NCBI RefSeq assembly: GCF_013372285.1 | Contig: NZ_CP054301.1 | Coordinates: forward strand, 3,073,501-3,137,500 | Direction of reading: 5' to 3' | DNA: 64,000 nucleotides | Source of the DNA: Marinomonas primoryensis | Lineage (GTDB): Bacteria; Pseudomonadota; Gammaproteobacteria; Pseudomonadales; Marinomonadaceae | Shown here: positions 19,028 to 29,211 of the stretch, one piece after another | Numbering within the stretch: the stretch's first letter is position 1 | Layout: every line of letters begins with the position of its first letter | Translations under genes and position numbers: made by a program | Notes under the pieces: model-generated | Database searches by the model: none | What the model was told of the DNA's origin: nothing | The model's input: only the letters and a program-made list of their open reading frames with translations

Positions 19028-21964
19028 CTACGTTTTGATATCATCAGTCATTACAAAGCGGTCCCAGTATTGGCTCACTAAGATCTGACTATCGACTAAT
19101 GCATCGTCTTGAATCACGCGACCTTGCTGCTGCAAGCTCAATCGGTGCGTACGAGACCGATACAGAGTGTAATTATCGATCATTTTTTCTGCCTGATCCG
19201 CGTCGAGCAAACCGACAAAAGCAACAGCCTCTAATTGGCGAACATTATCTGAAAAGCGCATTAACTCTGGGTATTTGTATGACCACGCTAACACAAAGTA
19301 TTGCACCATAAACTCAATATCTATGATGCCACCAGCGCCTTGCTTTAGATCGAAACCTTTTTCTTTACCGCCGGTATCAAGGTGAGCACGCATTTTTTCG
19401 CGCATTTTGATGACTTCAGCCTTTAATACTTTACGATCGCGAACCGAAGCAAGAATCGCCTTACGGCAATCTTCAAATTTAGCAAGCAAGTTGGGCTCGC
19501 CAGCCAAACCTCGCGCACGAGTCAGTGCTTGATGCTCCCAAACCCACGCTTCTTTTTGCTGATAATCCTTAAAAGCATCTAGACTGGACACCAACAAACC
19601 GGAGTTCCCAGAAGGCCGAAGACGCATGTCCACTTCATACAAACGACCAACTGCCGTAAAGCTGGTAATCATATGGATCAAACGCTGACCAAGACGTGTA
19701 TAAAAAGTTAAATTATCGATACTACGATTGCCATCCGTACTACCTGACGCCTGCGCATCATGGATAAACACTAAATCCAAATCGGAATCATAACCCAATT
19801 CCCAACCACCTGACTTCCCATAGCCAATAATGGCCAATTGAGGAGTATGAGCGGCTTCTCCTTGACTCACTGGAAAGCCATGTTTTTTGGTCAAATAGTG
19901 CCAAGACTGTTGAAGTACTTGCTCTAATAATACTTCGGCCAACCAAGTTAAGTGATCACTCACTTTCATCACCGGCAATATCTCAGTGATGTCACACGCT
20001 GCAATACGTAAAATAATAGAACGTCGAAAACGGCGCATGGCGTCCATTTGCGCTTCTTCGTCGTCTTCCGGTAAACGCAATAGCATTTGCTGAAGTTCTT
20101 CCACCAGCATGCCTTTGTCTGGCGGAGAGAATAACGTATTGGCATCCAATAATTCGTCTAGTAAAGCGGGTGTTGTTGAAATTGCCTCAGTAAACCACAC
20201 ACTTTCCCGACATAAGCGAATAAGATGCATCAATGCGGTGTGGTTTTCACACAATAAAACTAGATACGCAGTGCGGCGCAGCACCGCTTCCAAAATAGGA
20301 AACACTCGCTCTAGCACTAAATCTGGATTCGCTTCCTCAGTCAGTTTAAACATGAGTGCGGCCAAGAAAACTGCTAGACGTTCTTGTCCTATCGGTTGCA
20401 TAAAGACCACGTTACGCGAGCTAAGCAATTGAGTGATGCGCGTAATGCTCGCCTCTTTATCTTGCCAAGCAATCAATTCAATTGCGTCCAGTATTGCTTC
20501 TCTATCTTCTGGTCGCTTGATCAGCAGCCGCCATGTTTTCTGGCTGTCTACTTCTTCACTACTCTCTTCGCCATCATCAATTAATGCCACGAAAGAGCGA
20601 TGCACGTTTTTACGCACTTCCCACAAACGCGTATCCAATTCCTGCCAAGAAGCAAAACCAACTATCAAGGCAATGCGTGTACGCGACATTTCATCTTTTG
20701 GTAATAACTGGGTTTGCTCATCGTTTACGGCTTGCAGAGCATGTTCCGTTCGTCGTAATAATAAATAGGCTTCACGTAATTCATCGACCTTTTGGGCAGA
20801 TAAATAATCTTGCTTAACAAGATAAGGCAACACCTTCAATAGAGCCGGTGTCTGCAAGCCTTGATCTCGACCGCCATGCAATATCTGCAATGCTTGAGCG
20901 ATAAACTCTACTTCACGAATCCCCCCTTCGCCCAGCTTAATATTATGTTCTATGTCTTTACGACGAACCTCTTTGGCGATCATCTGCTTAAGGTCACGTA
21001 GCGCGCCTATCGCTCCAAAGTCCAGGTACTTACGGTAGACAAAGGGCTTGCGCAAGGCTTCAAATTCACGAATATCCAACGCATTACCCGACATGACTCG
21101 CGCCTTGATCATGGCGTATCGCTCCCAGTCTCGGCCTTGATCTTGATAGTAATTTTCGAGTGAATCCATGTTCAACACTAAAGCGCCAGATTGACCGAAA
21201 GGCCGTAAACGCATGTCTACGCGAAAGACAAATCCATCGGCGGTCACTTGATCTAAATGCTGAATCAGTTTTTGACCTAATTTTGTGAAATATTCCTGAT
21301 TGGACAGACTTTTTTTACCACCTTGCGTATCACCATGGTCTCGAAAAGCGAAGATCAAATCGATATCGGACGATAGGTTAAGCTCATTTCCTCCCAACTT
21401 TCCCATTCCAATCACAATCATCGACTGAGGAAGACCATTACAATCCAACGCCTGACCATACAAGGAAAGATACTGTTGCTCTGACCAACCTAGACTCGCA
21501 TTAACACAAGCATCGGCTAATCCGCTCAAACGATGCGTCAGCTCGTGCAATGAAAGGCGTTGTTGAATATCTAAAGCAATCAGGCGAACCATCCACCACT
21601 GTCGATACAAACGCAGGCGCTTCACAAAACTGACTTCGTCCAGATGCTCTTGAGGTATATTTGGGCACGCTGCCGATTCATAAGAGAAAAGCGCCTCACC
21701 TGACATTAATGCCTCTTTAGACGGTCGCTCAGGCAAACGGTCCAGCACCAATACATCATCTAACCAATGCGGAAAACGCATGAATTGATGATGTAAATAA
21801 TCACTTAACACCCACAATGGCTCTAATTGGGCAATTTGATCTTTATGTAGCCGATCAAGGCTTTGTCTTTGTCTGGCCTCTTGCACTTGCTCTAATAACA
21901 AAGAACGTTGCTTAGATTGTTCACAGAAAAGTGTGTAGTTTGGATTCAAATTCGGTGGTGTCAA
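19028..21964 (-). CDS. glnE: Glutamine synthetase adenylyltransferase/adenylyl-removing enzyme
   Basis: Two-headed enzyme of 978 residues that adds AMP to glutamine synthetase or removes it, as PII proteins direct. Two nucleotidyltransferase domains are visible: GMGKLGGNELNLSSDIDLIF near residue 185 (the AMP-removing half) and GYGKSGGWELGYDSDLDLVF near 705 (the AMP-adding half), each with its DxD metal pair. Each is followed by a helical GlnD-type domain (GEGGIREVEFIAQ and GAGGIIDIEFMVQ). The start appears to be a TTG at 21964 with GGAAGG just upstream. It lies 69 bases after the CYTH gene, an order shared with enterics. Confidence 0.95.
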   Translation of the reverse strand: MTPPNLNPNYTLFCEQSKQRSLLLEQVQEARQRQSLDRLHKDQIAQLEPLWVLSDYLHHQFMRFPHWLDDVLVLDRLPERPSKEALMSGEALFSYESAACPNIPQEHLDEVSFVKRLRLYRQWWMVRLIALDIQQRLSLHELTHRLSGLADACVNASLGWSEQQYLSLYGQALDCNGLPQSMIVIGMGKLGGNELNLSSDIDLIFAFRDHGDTQGGKKSLSNQEYFTKLGQKLIQHLDQVTADGFVFRVDMRLRPFGQSGALVLNMDSLENYYQDQGRDWERYAMIKARVMSGNALDIREFEALRKPFVYRKYLDFGAIGALRDLKQMIAKEVRRKDIEHNIKLGEGGIREVEFIAQALQILHGGRDQGLQTPALLKVLPYLVKQDYLSAQKVDELREAYLLLRRTEHALQAVNDEQTQLLPKDEMSRTRIALIVGFASWQELDTRLWEVRKNVHRSFVALIDDGEESSEEVDSQKTWRLLIKRPEDREAILDAIELIAWQDKEASITRITQLLSSRNVVFMQPIGQERLAVFLAALMFKLTEEANPDLVLERVFPILEAVLRRTAYLVLLCENHTALMHLIRLCRESVWFTEAISTTPALLDELLDANTLFSPPDKGMLVEELQQMLLRLPEDDEEAQMDAMRRFRRSIILRIAACDITEILPVMKVSDHLTWLAEVLLEQVLQQSWHYLTKKHGFPVSQGEAAHTPQLAIIGYGKSGGWELGYDSDLDLVFIHDAQASGSTDGNRSIDNLTFYTRLGQRLIHMITSFTAVGRLYEVDMRLRPSGNSGLLVSSLDAFKDYQQKEAWVWEHQALTRARGLAGEPNLLAKFEDCRKAILASVRDRKVLKAEVIKMREKMRAHLDTGGKEKGFDLKQGAGGIIDIEFMVQYFVLAWSYKYPELMRFSDNVRQLEAVAFVGLLDADQAEKMIDNYTLYRSRTHRLSLQQQGRVIQDDALVDSQILVSQYWDRFVMTDDIKT

Positions 21965-22033
21965 AGAAGCCTTCCTTTACAAAAAAATATCTGCTTATTT
22001 TTCGAACAAAACTGTTTATTCAATACGAAAAAG

Positions 22034-22981
22034 CTAAAACGCCTGTCTATTTAACCATTGCCCAACCCGTAGCATCGCCAAACCAACGGATTTCATACCG
22101 GCTAACGACCCCAACAGCAATGACTCTTCTTCCAGTAAGCGCTGCTCTAATTCGTTATCTAAAGAATCGAGTATATGAGCCATTTCTCTTGGTAAACACA
22201 CTTTCAACTGAGACATCGAATGACGCAATGGCTGCATCAGTGCCTCATCTTTCATGAAATACATCGCTTCCCAATACACTAGCCACATTTCAAACCAATA
22301 CGCGGCTAATTCTATTTCATTCGTTGTATTGAGTGGCTTTTTAGGGAATTCGATTTGTCCATATTTCAATCGAACGCCCTTTTGAGCTTTTGAGACAATA
22401 CTAACCTGCACTGGAACATGCTCGGCTAATTGCAAAGCAAAATCATACAACCCCACTTCACTACCGTCTTTTAACTCTAGTTCCAACTCACAAATCGAGT
22501 CCTCACCATAAGGCGACGTCACCAGCCCTTGGTCGCACACCACTTCCATCTTGGTTTCTGAAGCAACAATATTCCACACTTGTCGTTCAAAATCCGTTCG
22601 GTAAACCTCAATCAGCTTACTGCCCCATGACATATTTTGTAATGATTCTGGTAGTGGAACCTCTTTTAATAAGGATAAATCCAACTGATCATTAGGCAAA
22701 AACCACTCCCACTCCCCACGAGCATGCATACCAACACGACTACTCCCGCGGGTTTTTACTGTCTGGATAAATTGATCATTAACGGCACGAATACGCAGCG
22801 CCATTCCGGCTTGCATTAAACTCGCCTCTTCGGTATCAAAGTACGCGTTCATTAACGTCAGAGTTGGCTGACGGGATTGCCCATCCGTATCAGAAAGCCT
22901 ACAAATCCCATCAAGAAAGTCACTTGCGGACTTGAGATACTCAGACTGAACCATTAACTTAAGTTCTAGCTCGGTAGCCAT
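22034..22981 (-). CDS. CYTH-domain inorganic triphosphatase, YgiF-like with shortened CHAD region
   Basis: The N-terminal CYTH tunnel fold (MATELELKLMV with the ExExK signature, then YFDTEEASLMQAGMALRIR, QTVKTRG and GEWEW) is complete, predicting hydrolysis of tripolyphosphate with Mg. E. coli YgiF has about 430 residues with a full C-terminal CHAD domain; this protein has 315, and only a short helical tail remains after residue 205. It directly precedes glnE on the same strand, as ygiF does in E. coli. No frameshift is visible, so the short form looks natural. Confidence 0.85.
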   Translation of the reverse strand: MATELELKLMVQSEYLKSASDFLDGICRLSDTDGQSRQPTLTLMNAYFDTEEASLMQAGMALRIRAVNDQFIQTVKTRGSSRVGMHARGEWEWFLPNDQLDLSLLKEVPLPESLQNMSWGSKLIEVYRTDFERQVWNIVASETKMEVVCDQGLVTSPYGEDSICELELELKDGSEVGLYDFALQLAEHVPVQVSIVSKAQKGVRLKYGQIEFPKKPLNTTNEIELAAYWFEMWLVYWEAMYFMKDEALMQPLRHSMSQLKVCLPREMAHILDSLDNELEQRLLEEESLLLGSLAGMKSVGLAMLRVGQWLNRQAF

Positions 22982-23104
22982 AATATAAAAACCTCAACAA
23001 CCTTGCCGTTGAATAAACAACAAAGAAAAATAATGTGCGCAGAAGTGTACCAGATGCCTAGCTTACGGTAGTAATATTAGACAATAACTACAAGGAGCAT
23101 CATT

Positions 23105-24289
23105 ATGCCCGCACTTCCCTCTCTTATTAGTATGATGTCGCAACTTATTGCGTCGCCATCTATCAGTTGTAGTCAAGCACACTGGGATCAGTCAAATAAA
23201 GGCGTGATTCAATTGCTTGAAAGCTGGTTAAGCTCGCAAGGTTTCCAGTGTGAAATCATGCCATTGCCACACCAGCCTGATAAGTTCAACTTGATAGCCA
23301 CACTCGGCAGTGGCGATGGTGGTTTGGTGCTTGCTGGGCATACCGATACGGTTCCCTATGATGAAGGCCGCTGGCAGTCTGACCCTTTTTCATTAGAAGA
23401 AAGAGACCAAAAACTGTATGGCCTTGGCAGCTGTGACATGAAAGGCTTTTTCGCTATTGTGTTAGATACGGTACAAGCAATGCAGCTTTCTAACCTCAAA
23501 CAGCCGCTTATTATTTTGGCGACCGCTGACGAAGAAAGCTCAATGTCTGGTGCTCGCGCTCTAGTAGAACGAGGTTCGTTAAAGGCGAGATACGCCTTGA
23601 TCGGCGAACCCACCTCATTAACACCCATTTATGCCCACAAAGGCATTATGATGGAACGCATCCAAATAACAGGGCAAGCGGGGCATTCTTCTAATCCCTC
23701 TTTAGGAAACAACGCATTGGATGCCATGCATGAGGTGATGTCTGAACTCATGATATTTCGTCAGCAGCTCAAAAAAGACTATCGCGACGCCAGTTTTGTC
23801 ATCGATTACCCCACCATGAACTTCGGTTGCCTTCACGGCGGCGACAACCCCAACCGAATTTGCGGCCGTTGTGAACTGGAATTTGACTTAAGAGCGCTAC
23901 CCGGCATGAGTAACCAAGCATTAATGGCGGAAATTGCTCAACTATTACCTCGTATAGAAGAAAAAACAGGCACGAAAATACAGTTAAATAGCTTATTTCC
24001 TGATGTTCCGTCTTTTTATACGCCGATCGAATCGGATATCATAAAAGCCTGTGAAGCCTTAACAAAACGTCAAGCCAGTACAGTGGCGTTTGCAACAGAA
24101 GGTTCTTTCCTAAACCAAATGGGAATGGAAACTTTAATACTAGGGCCAGGGTCTATTGACCAAGCTCACCAACCAAACGAATTCATGGCGTTGGATCAGA
24201 TTCAACCTATGCAACAGGTAATACGCGGTTTAATCGAGCGCTTTTGCCTTCAACCTAATAAGCAAGAAAATGAGGAACAGCGTGCCTGA
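23105..24289 (+). CDS. argE: N-acetylornithine deacetylase
   Basis: Zinc peptidase-family M20 enzyme that frees ornithine from N-acetylornithine in arginine synthesis. It has 394 residues, full length. Metal-site and catalytic motifs are LAGHTDTVPYD near residue 77, GLGSCDMKGF near 108, the acidic ATADEESSMSGA near 139 and GEPTSLTP near 168. The ATG has an ideal AAGGAG seven bases before it. Its last eight bases overlap argA, so the two are coupled. Having argE with a classical argA indicates the linear arginine route. Confidence 0.93.
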   Translation: MPALPSLISMMSQLIASPSISCSQAHWDQSNKGVIQLLESWLSSQGFQCEIMPLPHQPDKFNLIATLGSGDGGLVLAGHTDTVPYDEGRWQSDPFSLEERDQKLYGLGSCDMKGFFAIVLDTVQAMQLSNLKQPLIILATADEESSMSGARALVERGSLKARYALIGEPTSLTPIYAHKGIMMERIQITGQAGHSSNPSLGNNALDAMHEVMSELMIFRQQLKKDYRDASFVIDYPTMNFGCLHGGDNPNRICGRCELEFDLRALPGMSNQALMAEIAQLLPRIEEKTGTKIQLNSLFPDVPSFYTPIESDIIKACEALTKRQASTVAFATEGSFLNQMGMETLILGPGSIDQAHQPNEFMALDQIQPMQQVIRGLIERFCLQPNKQENEEQRA

Positions 24290-25592
24290 AGAACTTAATT
24301 ATGTGGACTGGTTCCGCCATTCTTCCCCTTATATTAATGCCCATAGGGGGAAAACTTTTGTTATCTTGATACCGGGAGAGGCGGTTGAATGTGCTCATTT
24401 TTCAAGCATCATTCATGATCTCGCCTTATTGGATTCCTTAGGAATTCGTTTGGTCTTAGTTCAAGGTGCGCGTCCACAAATAAGCAGAATATTGTCAAAC
24501 CGACACTTACCGAGCCGTGTAGAGGACGATTATCGAGTGACGCCACAAGATCAACTGTTGGACATTATCCAAGCTTCTGCCGCGGTGCGTGTTCAGCTTG
24601 AAGCTCAGTTGTCCATGGGGCTTTCAAATACGCCAATGGACGGCGCTCGATTAAAAGTCTGCAGCGGTAATTATGTCATCGCTAGGCCGTTAGGTGTGGT
24701 TGATGGCATCGATTATGGTCATACAGGAGAGGTGCGCCGCATCGATACTGAAGCGATTTTCCGCCTGCTGGAAGACGACAATATGGTGCTATTGCCGCAC
24801 CTTGGTTTTTCACCGACCGGAGAAGTATTCAACTTAAAAAGCGAGGATGTCGCCATCCAAGCAGCGATTCAGCTTAAAGCTGATAAGTTGATTATCTACT
24901 CTGAAGAAGAAGGTGTGTTTAAAAGCAACGGCGAACTGTACTCTGAGCTGTTAACAAAAGACGCCGACGTCATTTTGAAAGAAAAATCATTGCCAAGTAT
25001 TACCCACGCGGCATTAGACGCCTGCGTTCAAGCTGTTCGCAAAGGCGTGCCCAGAGCGCATTTGATTTCTTATAATGAGAATGGTGGTTTACTGAGAGAG
25101 CTCTTCACTCGAGAAGGCTCAGGCACCATGATAGACGAAGACAGCTATGAGCAATTACGTGCTGCGCATATCGATGACGTCGGCGGCATGATGGCCTTGT
25201 TAACGCCACTGGAAGAAAAAGGAGTATTAGTAAGGCGATCTCGTGAACTACTAGAAAATGAAGTTGATCGTTTTATTGTTATCGAACGCGATGGCGCCAT
25301 TGTCGCTTGCGCAGCCCTTTATCCATTTGAGCAAGAGTACTCAGGAGAACTGGCGTGCTTGGCGGTGTCGCCCGATTATAGAGGATCAAACCGTGGAGAG
25401 CGCTTACTAAAAGGCATTGAACAAGCCGCAAAATACCAGAAGCTCAATACACTTTTCTTGTTAACCACTCGAACAGCTCATTGGTTTATTGAACGTGGCT
25501 TTAGCGAAACAACACTGGCAAGCTTACCAACACAAAAACAAGCACTGTACAATTATCAACGTAATTCTAAAATTTTCTCAAAAGCACTTTAG
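24282..25592 (+). CDS. argA: N-acetylglutamate synthase
   Basis: First step of arginine synthesis: acetyl-CoA plus glutamate. About 436 residues: an N-terminal amino acid kinase-like domain (HRGKTFVILIPGEAV, LVLVQGARPQI) that usually senses arginine, and a C-terminal GNAT acetyltransferase domain (LACLAVSPDYRGSNRGERLL near residue 365). I start at the GTG at 24282, with GAGG six bases upstream; the protein then begins VPEELNYVDWFRHS, matching the family start. An ATG at 24270 is possible but poorly placed. A terminator follows at 25618. Confidence 0.95.
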   Translation: MPEELNYVDWFRHSSPYINAHRGKTFVILIPGEAVECAHFSSIIHDLALLDSLGIRLVLVQGARPQISRILSNRHLPSRVEDDYRVTPQDQLLDIIQASAAVRVQLEAQLSMGLSNTPMDGARLKVCSGNYVIARPLGVVDGIDYGHTGEVRRIDTEAIFRLLEDDNMVLLPHLGFSPTGEVFNLKSEDVAIQAAIQLKADKLIIYSEEEGVFKSNGELYSELLTKDADVILKEKSLPSITHAALDACVQAVRKGVPRAHLISYNENGGLLRELFTREGSGTMIDEDSYEQLRAAHIDDVGGMMALLTPLEEKGVLVRRSRELLENEVDRFIVIERDGAIVACAALYPFEQEYSGELACLAVSPDYRGSNRGERLLKGIEQAAKYQKLNTLFLLTTRTAHWFIERGFSETTLASLPTQKQALYNYQRNSKIFSKAL

Positions 25593-25617
25593 TCTTTACG
25601 CGCTTTAACAAGGCAAT

Positions 25618-25645
25618 AAAAAAGCGACCAAATGGTCGCTTTTTT
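25618..25645. terminator. Bidirectional terminator between argA and mucD
   Basis: AAAAAAGCGACC pairs with GGTCGCTTTTTT around a four-base loop, in the gap between two convergent genes. Confidence 0.93.
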
Positions 25646-25661
25646 GCATTTCACCTAGTCG

Positions 25662-27074
25662 TTATTCCACAATTTTGAATGGAATAAACATGGGATAACC
25701 TTGTCGAATAACACGCATTGGTACAGACCGATCATTCGGAATTGCCTTAGCAATTTCAGTGAAAGCAGCGACACCATCAATACGTTTACCGTTCAACATG
25801 GTAATCACATCACCTTGCTGAAGGCCATTACGTGCCGCTGTGCCACCCATAACCTGCTCAATAATGACACCACTTTCAATATCAAACTTCTTGGCCATAT
25901 CTGCAGGAACCTCCCCTACAATCATACCAAGGCGGTTCTGATCTTGTTGAGATTGAGCCAGTGCTTTCGGATCATTTGGTCTAGCCTCTAACGTGACAGA
26001 GATAGTTTGCTCTTTCCCATCTCGATACACTTTCGCATCGACTTTTTCGCCCGCTTTCATCTGCCCCACAACATAAGGTAATTCTGCAGAGTGCTCGATT
26101 TTTTTACCATTAAATACCATGATAATATCGCCAGACTTCAAACCAGATTTTTCGGCTGGAGAGTCCGGTAGCACTCGGCTAATTAACGCGCCGCTTGGTC
26201 GATCTAAACCAAAAGATTCAGCCAACTCATTGTTCACATCCTGAATCAGTACGCCCAACCAAGCTCGAGACACTTTACCGTCTTGTTTTAGCTGATCAAC
26301 AACAGACATCACAACATTAGAAGGGATCGCAAAAGACACACCCATAAAGCCACCAGAACGGGTGTAGATTTGTGAGTTAATCCCCACTACTTCACCATCC
26401 AAGTTAAACAAAGGTCCACCAGAATTACCTGGATTAATGGCGACATCAGTTTGGATAAAAGGCACATAGCTGTCAGATGGCAAGTTTCGACCCGTTGCAC
26501 TGACTATTCCCGCAGTAACGGTGTAATCAAAGCCAAACGGTGAACCAATGGCCAACACCCACTGACCGGGTTTAAGCTTGTCTGAATCGCCCATTTTTAC
26601 GATAGGCAAATTCTCTGCATCAATTTTTAGCAACGCCAGATCCGTTCTAGGGTCCGTTCCCACTAATTTAGCAATATACTCACGGCGATCGTTTAGGCGT
26701 ACATGAATAACATCCGCCTCATCAATCACATGATTATTCGTCAGCACATAGCCATCTTGGGAAATAATAAAACCAGATCCCAATGAACTACGCGGTCCCT
26801 GCTGCTGAGGTGGTGCTTGCTGACCAAAAGGCTGTTGGCCAAAGAAGTGCTTAAAGAATTCGTTGAGTTCTTCGCTATTAGGTCCTAATTGCTGACCCCC
26901 TTCATTAGCCGTTTTTGTGGTAACAGTTTGTTCCGTACTGATATTCACAACAGCGGGAGAGGCCTCTTCCACTAACTCTGTAAAGTCAGGGAGTGAAGCC
27001 GCGTGAGAAAGCATAGACGTCAGCATAAAAGTACTGACAAAAACCACACTAACGTGTTTAAGCAATCTGTTCAT
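25662..27074 (-). CDS. mucD: Periplasmic serine protease Do (DegP/MucD family)
   Basis: Periplasmic protease and chaperone of the HtrA family, 470 residues. It has a signal peptide of about 25 residues, a Gln-rich linker, then a trypsin-like domain with the full triad: His in TNNHVID, Asp in DPRTDLALLK, Ser in NPGNSGGPL near residue 215. Two PDZ domains follow (SGLKSGDIIMVFNG and NGLQQGDVITMLNG). As the last gene of the rpoE operon it matches MucD of Pseudomonas, where it limits sigma-E activity by clearing misfolded proteins. Confidence 0.93.
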   Translation of the reverse strand: MNRLLKHVSVVFVSTFMLTSMLSHAASLPDFTELVEEASPAVVNISTEQTVTTKTANEGGQQLGPNSEELNEFFKHFFGQQPFGQQAPPQQQGPRSSLGSGFIISQDGYVLTNNHVIDEADVIHVRLNDRREYIAKLVGTDPRTDLALLKIDAENLPIVKMGDSDKLKPGQWVLAIGSPFGFDYTVTAGIVSATGRNLPSDSYVPFIQTDVAINPGNSGGPLFNLDGEVVGINSQIYTRSGGFMGVSFAIPSNVVMSVVDQLKQDGKVSRAWLGVLIQDVNNELAESFGLDRPSGALISRVLPDSPAEKSGLKSGDIIMVFNGKKIEHSAELPYVVGQMKAGEKVDAKVYRDGKEQTISVTLEARPNDPKALAQSQQDQNRLGMIVGEVPADMAKKFDIESGVIIEQVMGGTAARNGLQQGDVITMLNGKRIDGVAAFTEIAKAIPNDRSVPMRVIRQGYPMFIPFKIVE

Positions 27075-27135
27075 TGATTGGTCTCCTTAAGACGTACCAA
27101 ATTCATTACAGTGCCAGGTGAAGACAATTAGACGC

Positions 27136-27603
27136 TTACGGTGTAAATACCAACGGTATTTGATCATCCTTAAGCGATTCAATTCGTAAAATTTTTGGGT
27201 AGTAATCAAGATTGTTAATTTCTTGTTTTGACTTATTTCTTGCTAGTAATAACCCACCAGCGAAACCAATAATAGAAAAAATAACAGCAATGCCTGATTC
27301 GCCACCCCAGACCGAAGGTAAAACAGCACCGCCAATCAAACCAAGTAGAGGTATTAGATACATCCAAACAGACGCTTGTAGCAAGGTATCCTCCGGGATA
27401 CCGACCACTACACTCTGCCCCACTTCCACAGCCAACGGGTCAATCGCACGCATTCGCATTCGATTAGAAGAAGACACTTGTGCTATCGCATGATGACCAC
27501 ATCCATGGCGGGCACGACAAGAAGTACAGCTGCTGGTACGAATAGTTTCGACGTCAGCAAAACCGTCCTCGATCGACAACACTCTTCCGGTTTCTTCAAT
27601 CAT
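27136..27603 (-). CDS. rseC: RseC/MucC family regulator of sigma-E
   Basis: Inner-membrane protein of about 155 residues. The N-terminal part has a Cys cluster (SSCTSCRARHGCG) of the kind found in RseC, thought to bind metal or an iron-sulphur centre. Two membrane segments follow (ASVWMYLIPLLGLIGGAVL and a second near residue 100). I start at the ATG at 27603; it overlaps the rseB stop by eight bases and has AAGG upstream. A longer reading to 27627 is less likely. Its effect on RpoE is known to be mild and positive in some species. Confidence 0.88.
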   Translation of the reverse strand: MIEETGRVLSIEDGFADVETIRTSSCTSCRARHGCGHHAIAQVSSSNRMRMRAIDPLAVEVGQSVVVGIPEDTLLQASVWMYLIPLLGLIGGAVLPSVWGGESGIAVIFSIIGFAGGLLLARNKSKQEINNLDYYPKILRIESLKDDQIPLVFTP

Positions 27604-28567
27604 GATCTGCCCTTGGCATAAACACATTCATCAATTTTTCTATGGTCACATCTGGCACTTCGCCTACCATGGTTAACAGATACAACTGATCTTTAACTTT
27701 AATACTGCGCTCTCCAGCCATTGTCGCCCCCATACTTAAGATAGACAGTGCTTTTGGCTTCATGATTGGCTCAACAAAAACAGACACGGTCGTCATGCCA
27801 TCGGATAAAAGAAGCATGCTGGTACCGTGATTCAAAGCACGGGCTTCTGGCCAAACAAGTGAAAAACCTTCCGGTAACCAGTCAAACCGCCAAAGATTTT
27901 TTATGCGCCTTGGCTGAACTTCCAATACTGGCTCAGAGTAACTACCCTTTTTTGGGACAAAATCGTCATGTTTCAAGTCTGGGGTAAAATTCACCGACGT
28001 AAATTGAATTCTTTCCAGTAACTGCCCATCCATTTTCATCATGTCATGCTTTAGAAGAAAGTGGTTTTCTTTGTCTAGCCAGAATTGATGACCATATCGA
28101 TACTGATCTTTTGGGACCAATTTTACGGTAACCACATTACGACCAGCAATTCGACTAACATCCGTCCCTACGATCATCTCATAGCCTTTAATTAGACGAT
28201 TGCTTTCGACATTTTTGAAGCGCTTAAACGGCGGTACCCGTGGCGTACGCAAATTGGCAACATGAGCATTCGGATAGACACAAATGATTTTGTCATCAAT
28301 GCGCAAGACTTCCACTTTATCACCGTCTAGATCCACCAAGCTTTCATATTCAATCTCACCCGTCACATCATGGCGGATACGCATGCTGTTCATGTTCATG
28401 GCTTCAGAATGAACAAATATACCCTCGTAACTCAGTGCACTAAATGACTGAGTCATACTTCTCAACATCTGCAATGCATCCGGGGCCGCTGTACTTGCCA
28501 TCCCCACGCTTGAGACAACAAGGCATAATGCTATGAAAATAATACGCAATTGAAAAAACACTCTCAT
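27596..28567 (-). CDS. rseB: RseB/MucB periplasmic sigma-E regulator
   Basis: Periplasmic protein of 323 residues that binds the anti-sigma RseA and shields it from DegS. Residues 1-24 form a signal peptide with cleavage near GMAS. Two domains follow: a lipoprotein-carrier-like large domain (SYEGIFVHSEAMNMNSMRIRH and LLKHDMMKMDGQLLERIQFT) and a smaller C-terminal domain (LLSDGMTTVSVFVEP). The gene begins three bases after the rseA stop and overlaps rseC. Family, length and operon position agree. Confidence 0.92.
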   Translation of the reverse strand: MRVFFQLRIIFIALCLVVSSVGMASTAAPDALQMLRSMTQSFSALSYEGIFVHSEAMNMNSMRIRHDVTGEIEYESLVDLDGDKVEVLRIDDKIICVYPNAHVANLRTPRVPPFKRFKNVESNRLIKGYEMIVGTDVSRIAGRNVVTVKLVPKDQYRYGHQFWLDKENHFLLKHDMMKMDGQLLERIQFTSVNFTPDLKHDDFVPKKGSYSEPVLEVQPRRIKNLWRFDWLPEGFSLVWPEARALNHGTSMLLLSDGMTTVSVFVEPIMKPKALSILSMGATMAGERSIKVKDQLYLLTMVGEVPDVTIEKLMNVFMPRADHD

Positions 28568-28570
28568 AAA

Positions 28571-29209
28571 TTACTCTTGTATGGGGTAACTAACGACGCG
28601 AGCCATAGGTATCATTCCTTGACCTACCGTCATCGCCGCCTGCTCAGCGTGTTGTCTAAGGTAATTCTGGAGTCTAACGTTATCCACCAGCAACGACTCT
28701 TTATTCAACTCTGATAATGGCGTTATAACCAAATTATTGGCAGGTGAGCGGACTTCAGCAATTAAATTAGGCGATATAGTGTCTGTTTTTAACAACGTAT
28801 TACCACCAAAAACAATCACAAAAGTAACGCTCGCCGCGATCGCGGCACCCGACAGCATAACCTGCCAAACAGGTCGGGATACGTTGTTTTTTATCGGTAG
28901 AACAAAAGGAATAGGGGCATTGCCCAATCCTACCTTTTGTTCTTCTGTGTAAGAATCGTCGTTATCAATTTCCACTCGAATACGAGAGACCAAACTGTTT
29001 TGAAGGCCAACAGCGACATCGGAATCTTTATGAAGTGTCTGCTGTATTAAATGCCAACTTTCTAACTGACGACTCAGCGCCGTATGATCGCCTTTAACTA
29101 GACGCTCAATATCTTGCTCCGACGCTTCACCATCAAACATAGCCGACAGGCTAGAAAGTATTTCTGGGGGACTATCGTTTTCAGGGAAACGGTCATTGAA
29201 ATCTTTCAT
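28571..29209 (-). CDS. rseA: Anti-sigma-E factor RseA/MucA
   Basis: Single-pass inner-membrane anti-sigma of 212 residues. The N-terminal cytoplasmic part (EILSSLSAMFDGEASEQDIE near residue 16) is the RpoE-binding RseA_N domain. The membrane segment is about residues 114-136 (VWQVMLSGAAIAASVTFVIV). The rest is periplasmic, where DegS-type cleavage would occur. The ATG lies two bases after the rpoE stop, with GGAGGAGAG formed from the end of rpoE. The protein is full length and free of the 3' truncations known from mucoid Pseudomonas. Confidence 0.92.
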   Translation of the reverse strand: MKDFNDRFPENDSPPEILSSLSAMFDGEASEQDIERLVKGDHTALSRQLESWHLIQQTLHKDSDVAVGLQNSLVSRIRVEIDNDDSYTEEQKVGLGNAPIPFVLPIKNNVSRPVWQVMLSGAAIAASVTFVIVFGGNTLLKTDTISPNLIAEVRSPANNLVITPLSELNKESLLVDNVRLQNYLRQHAEQAAMTVGQGMIPMARVVSYPIQE

Positions 29210-29211
29210 GG

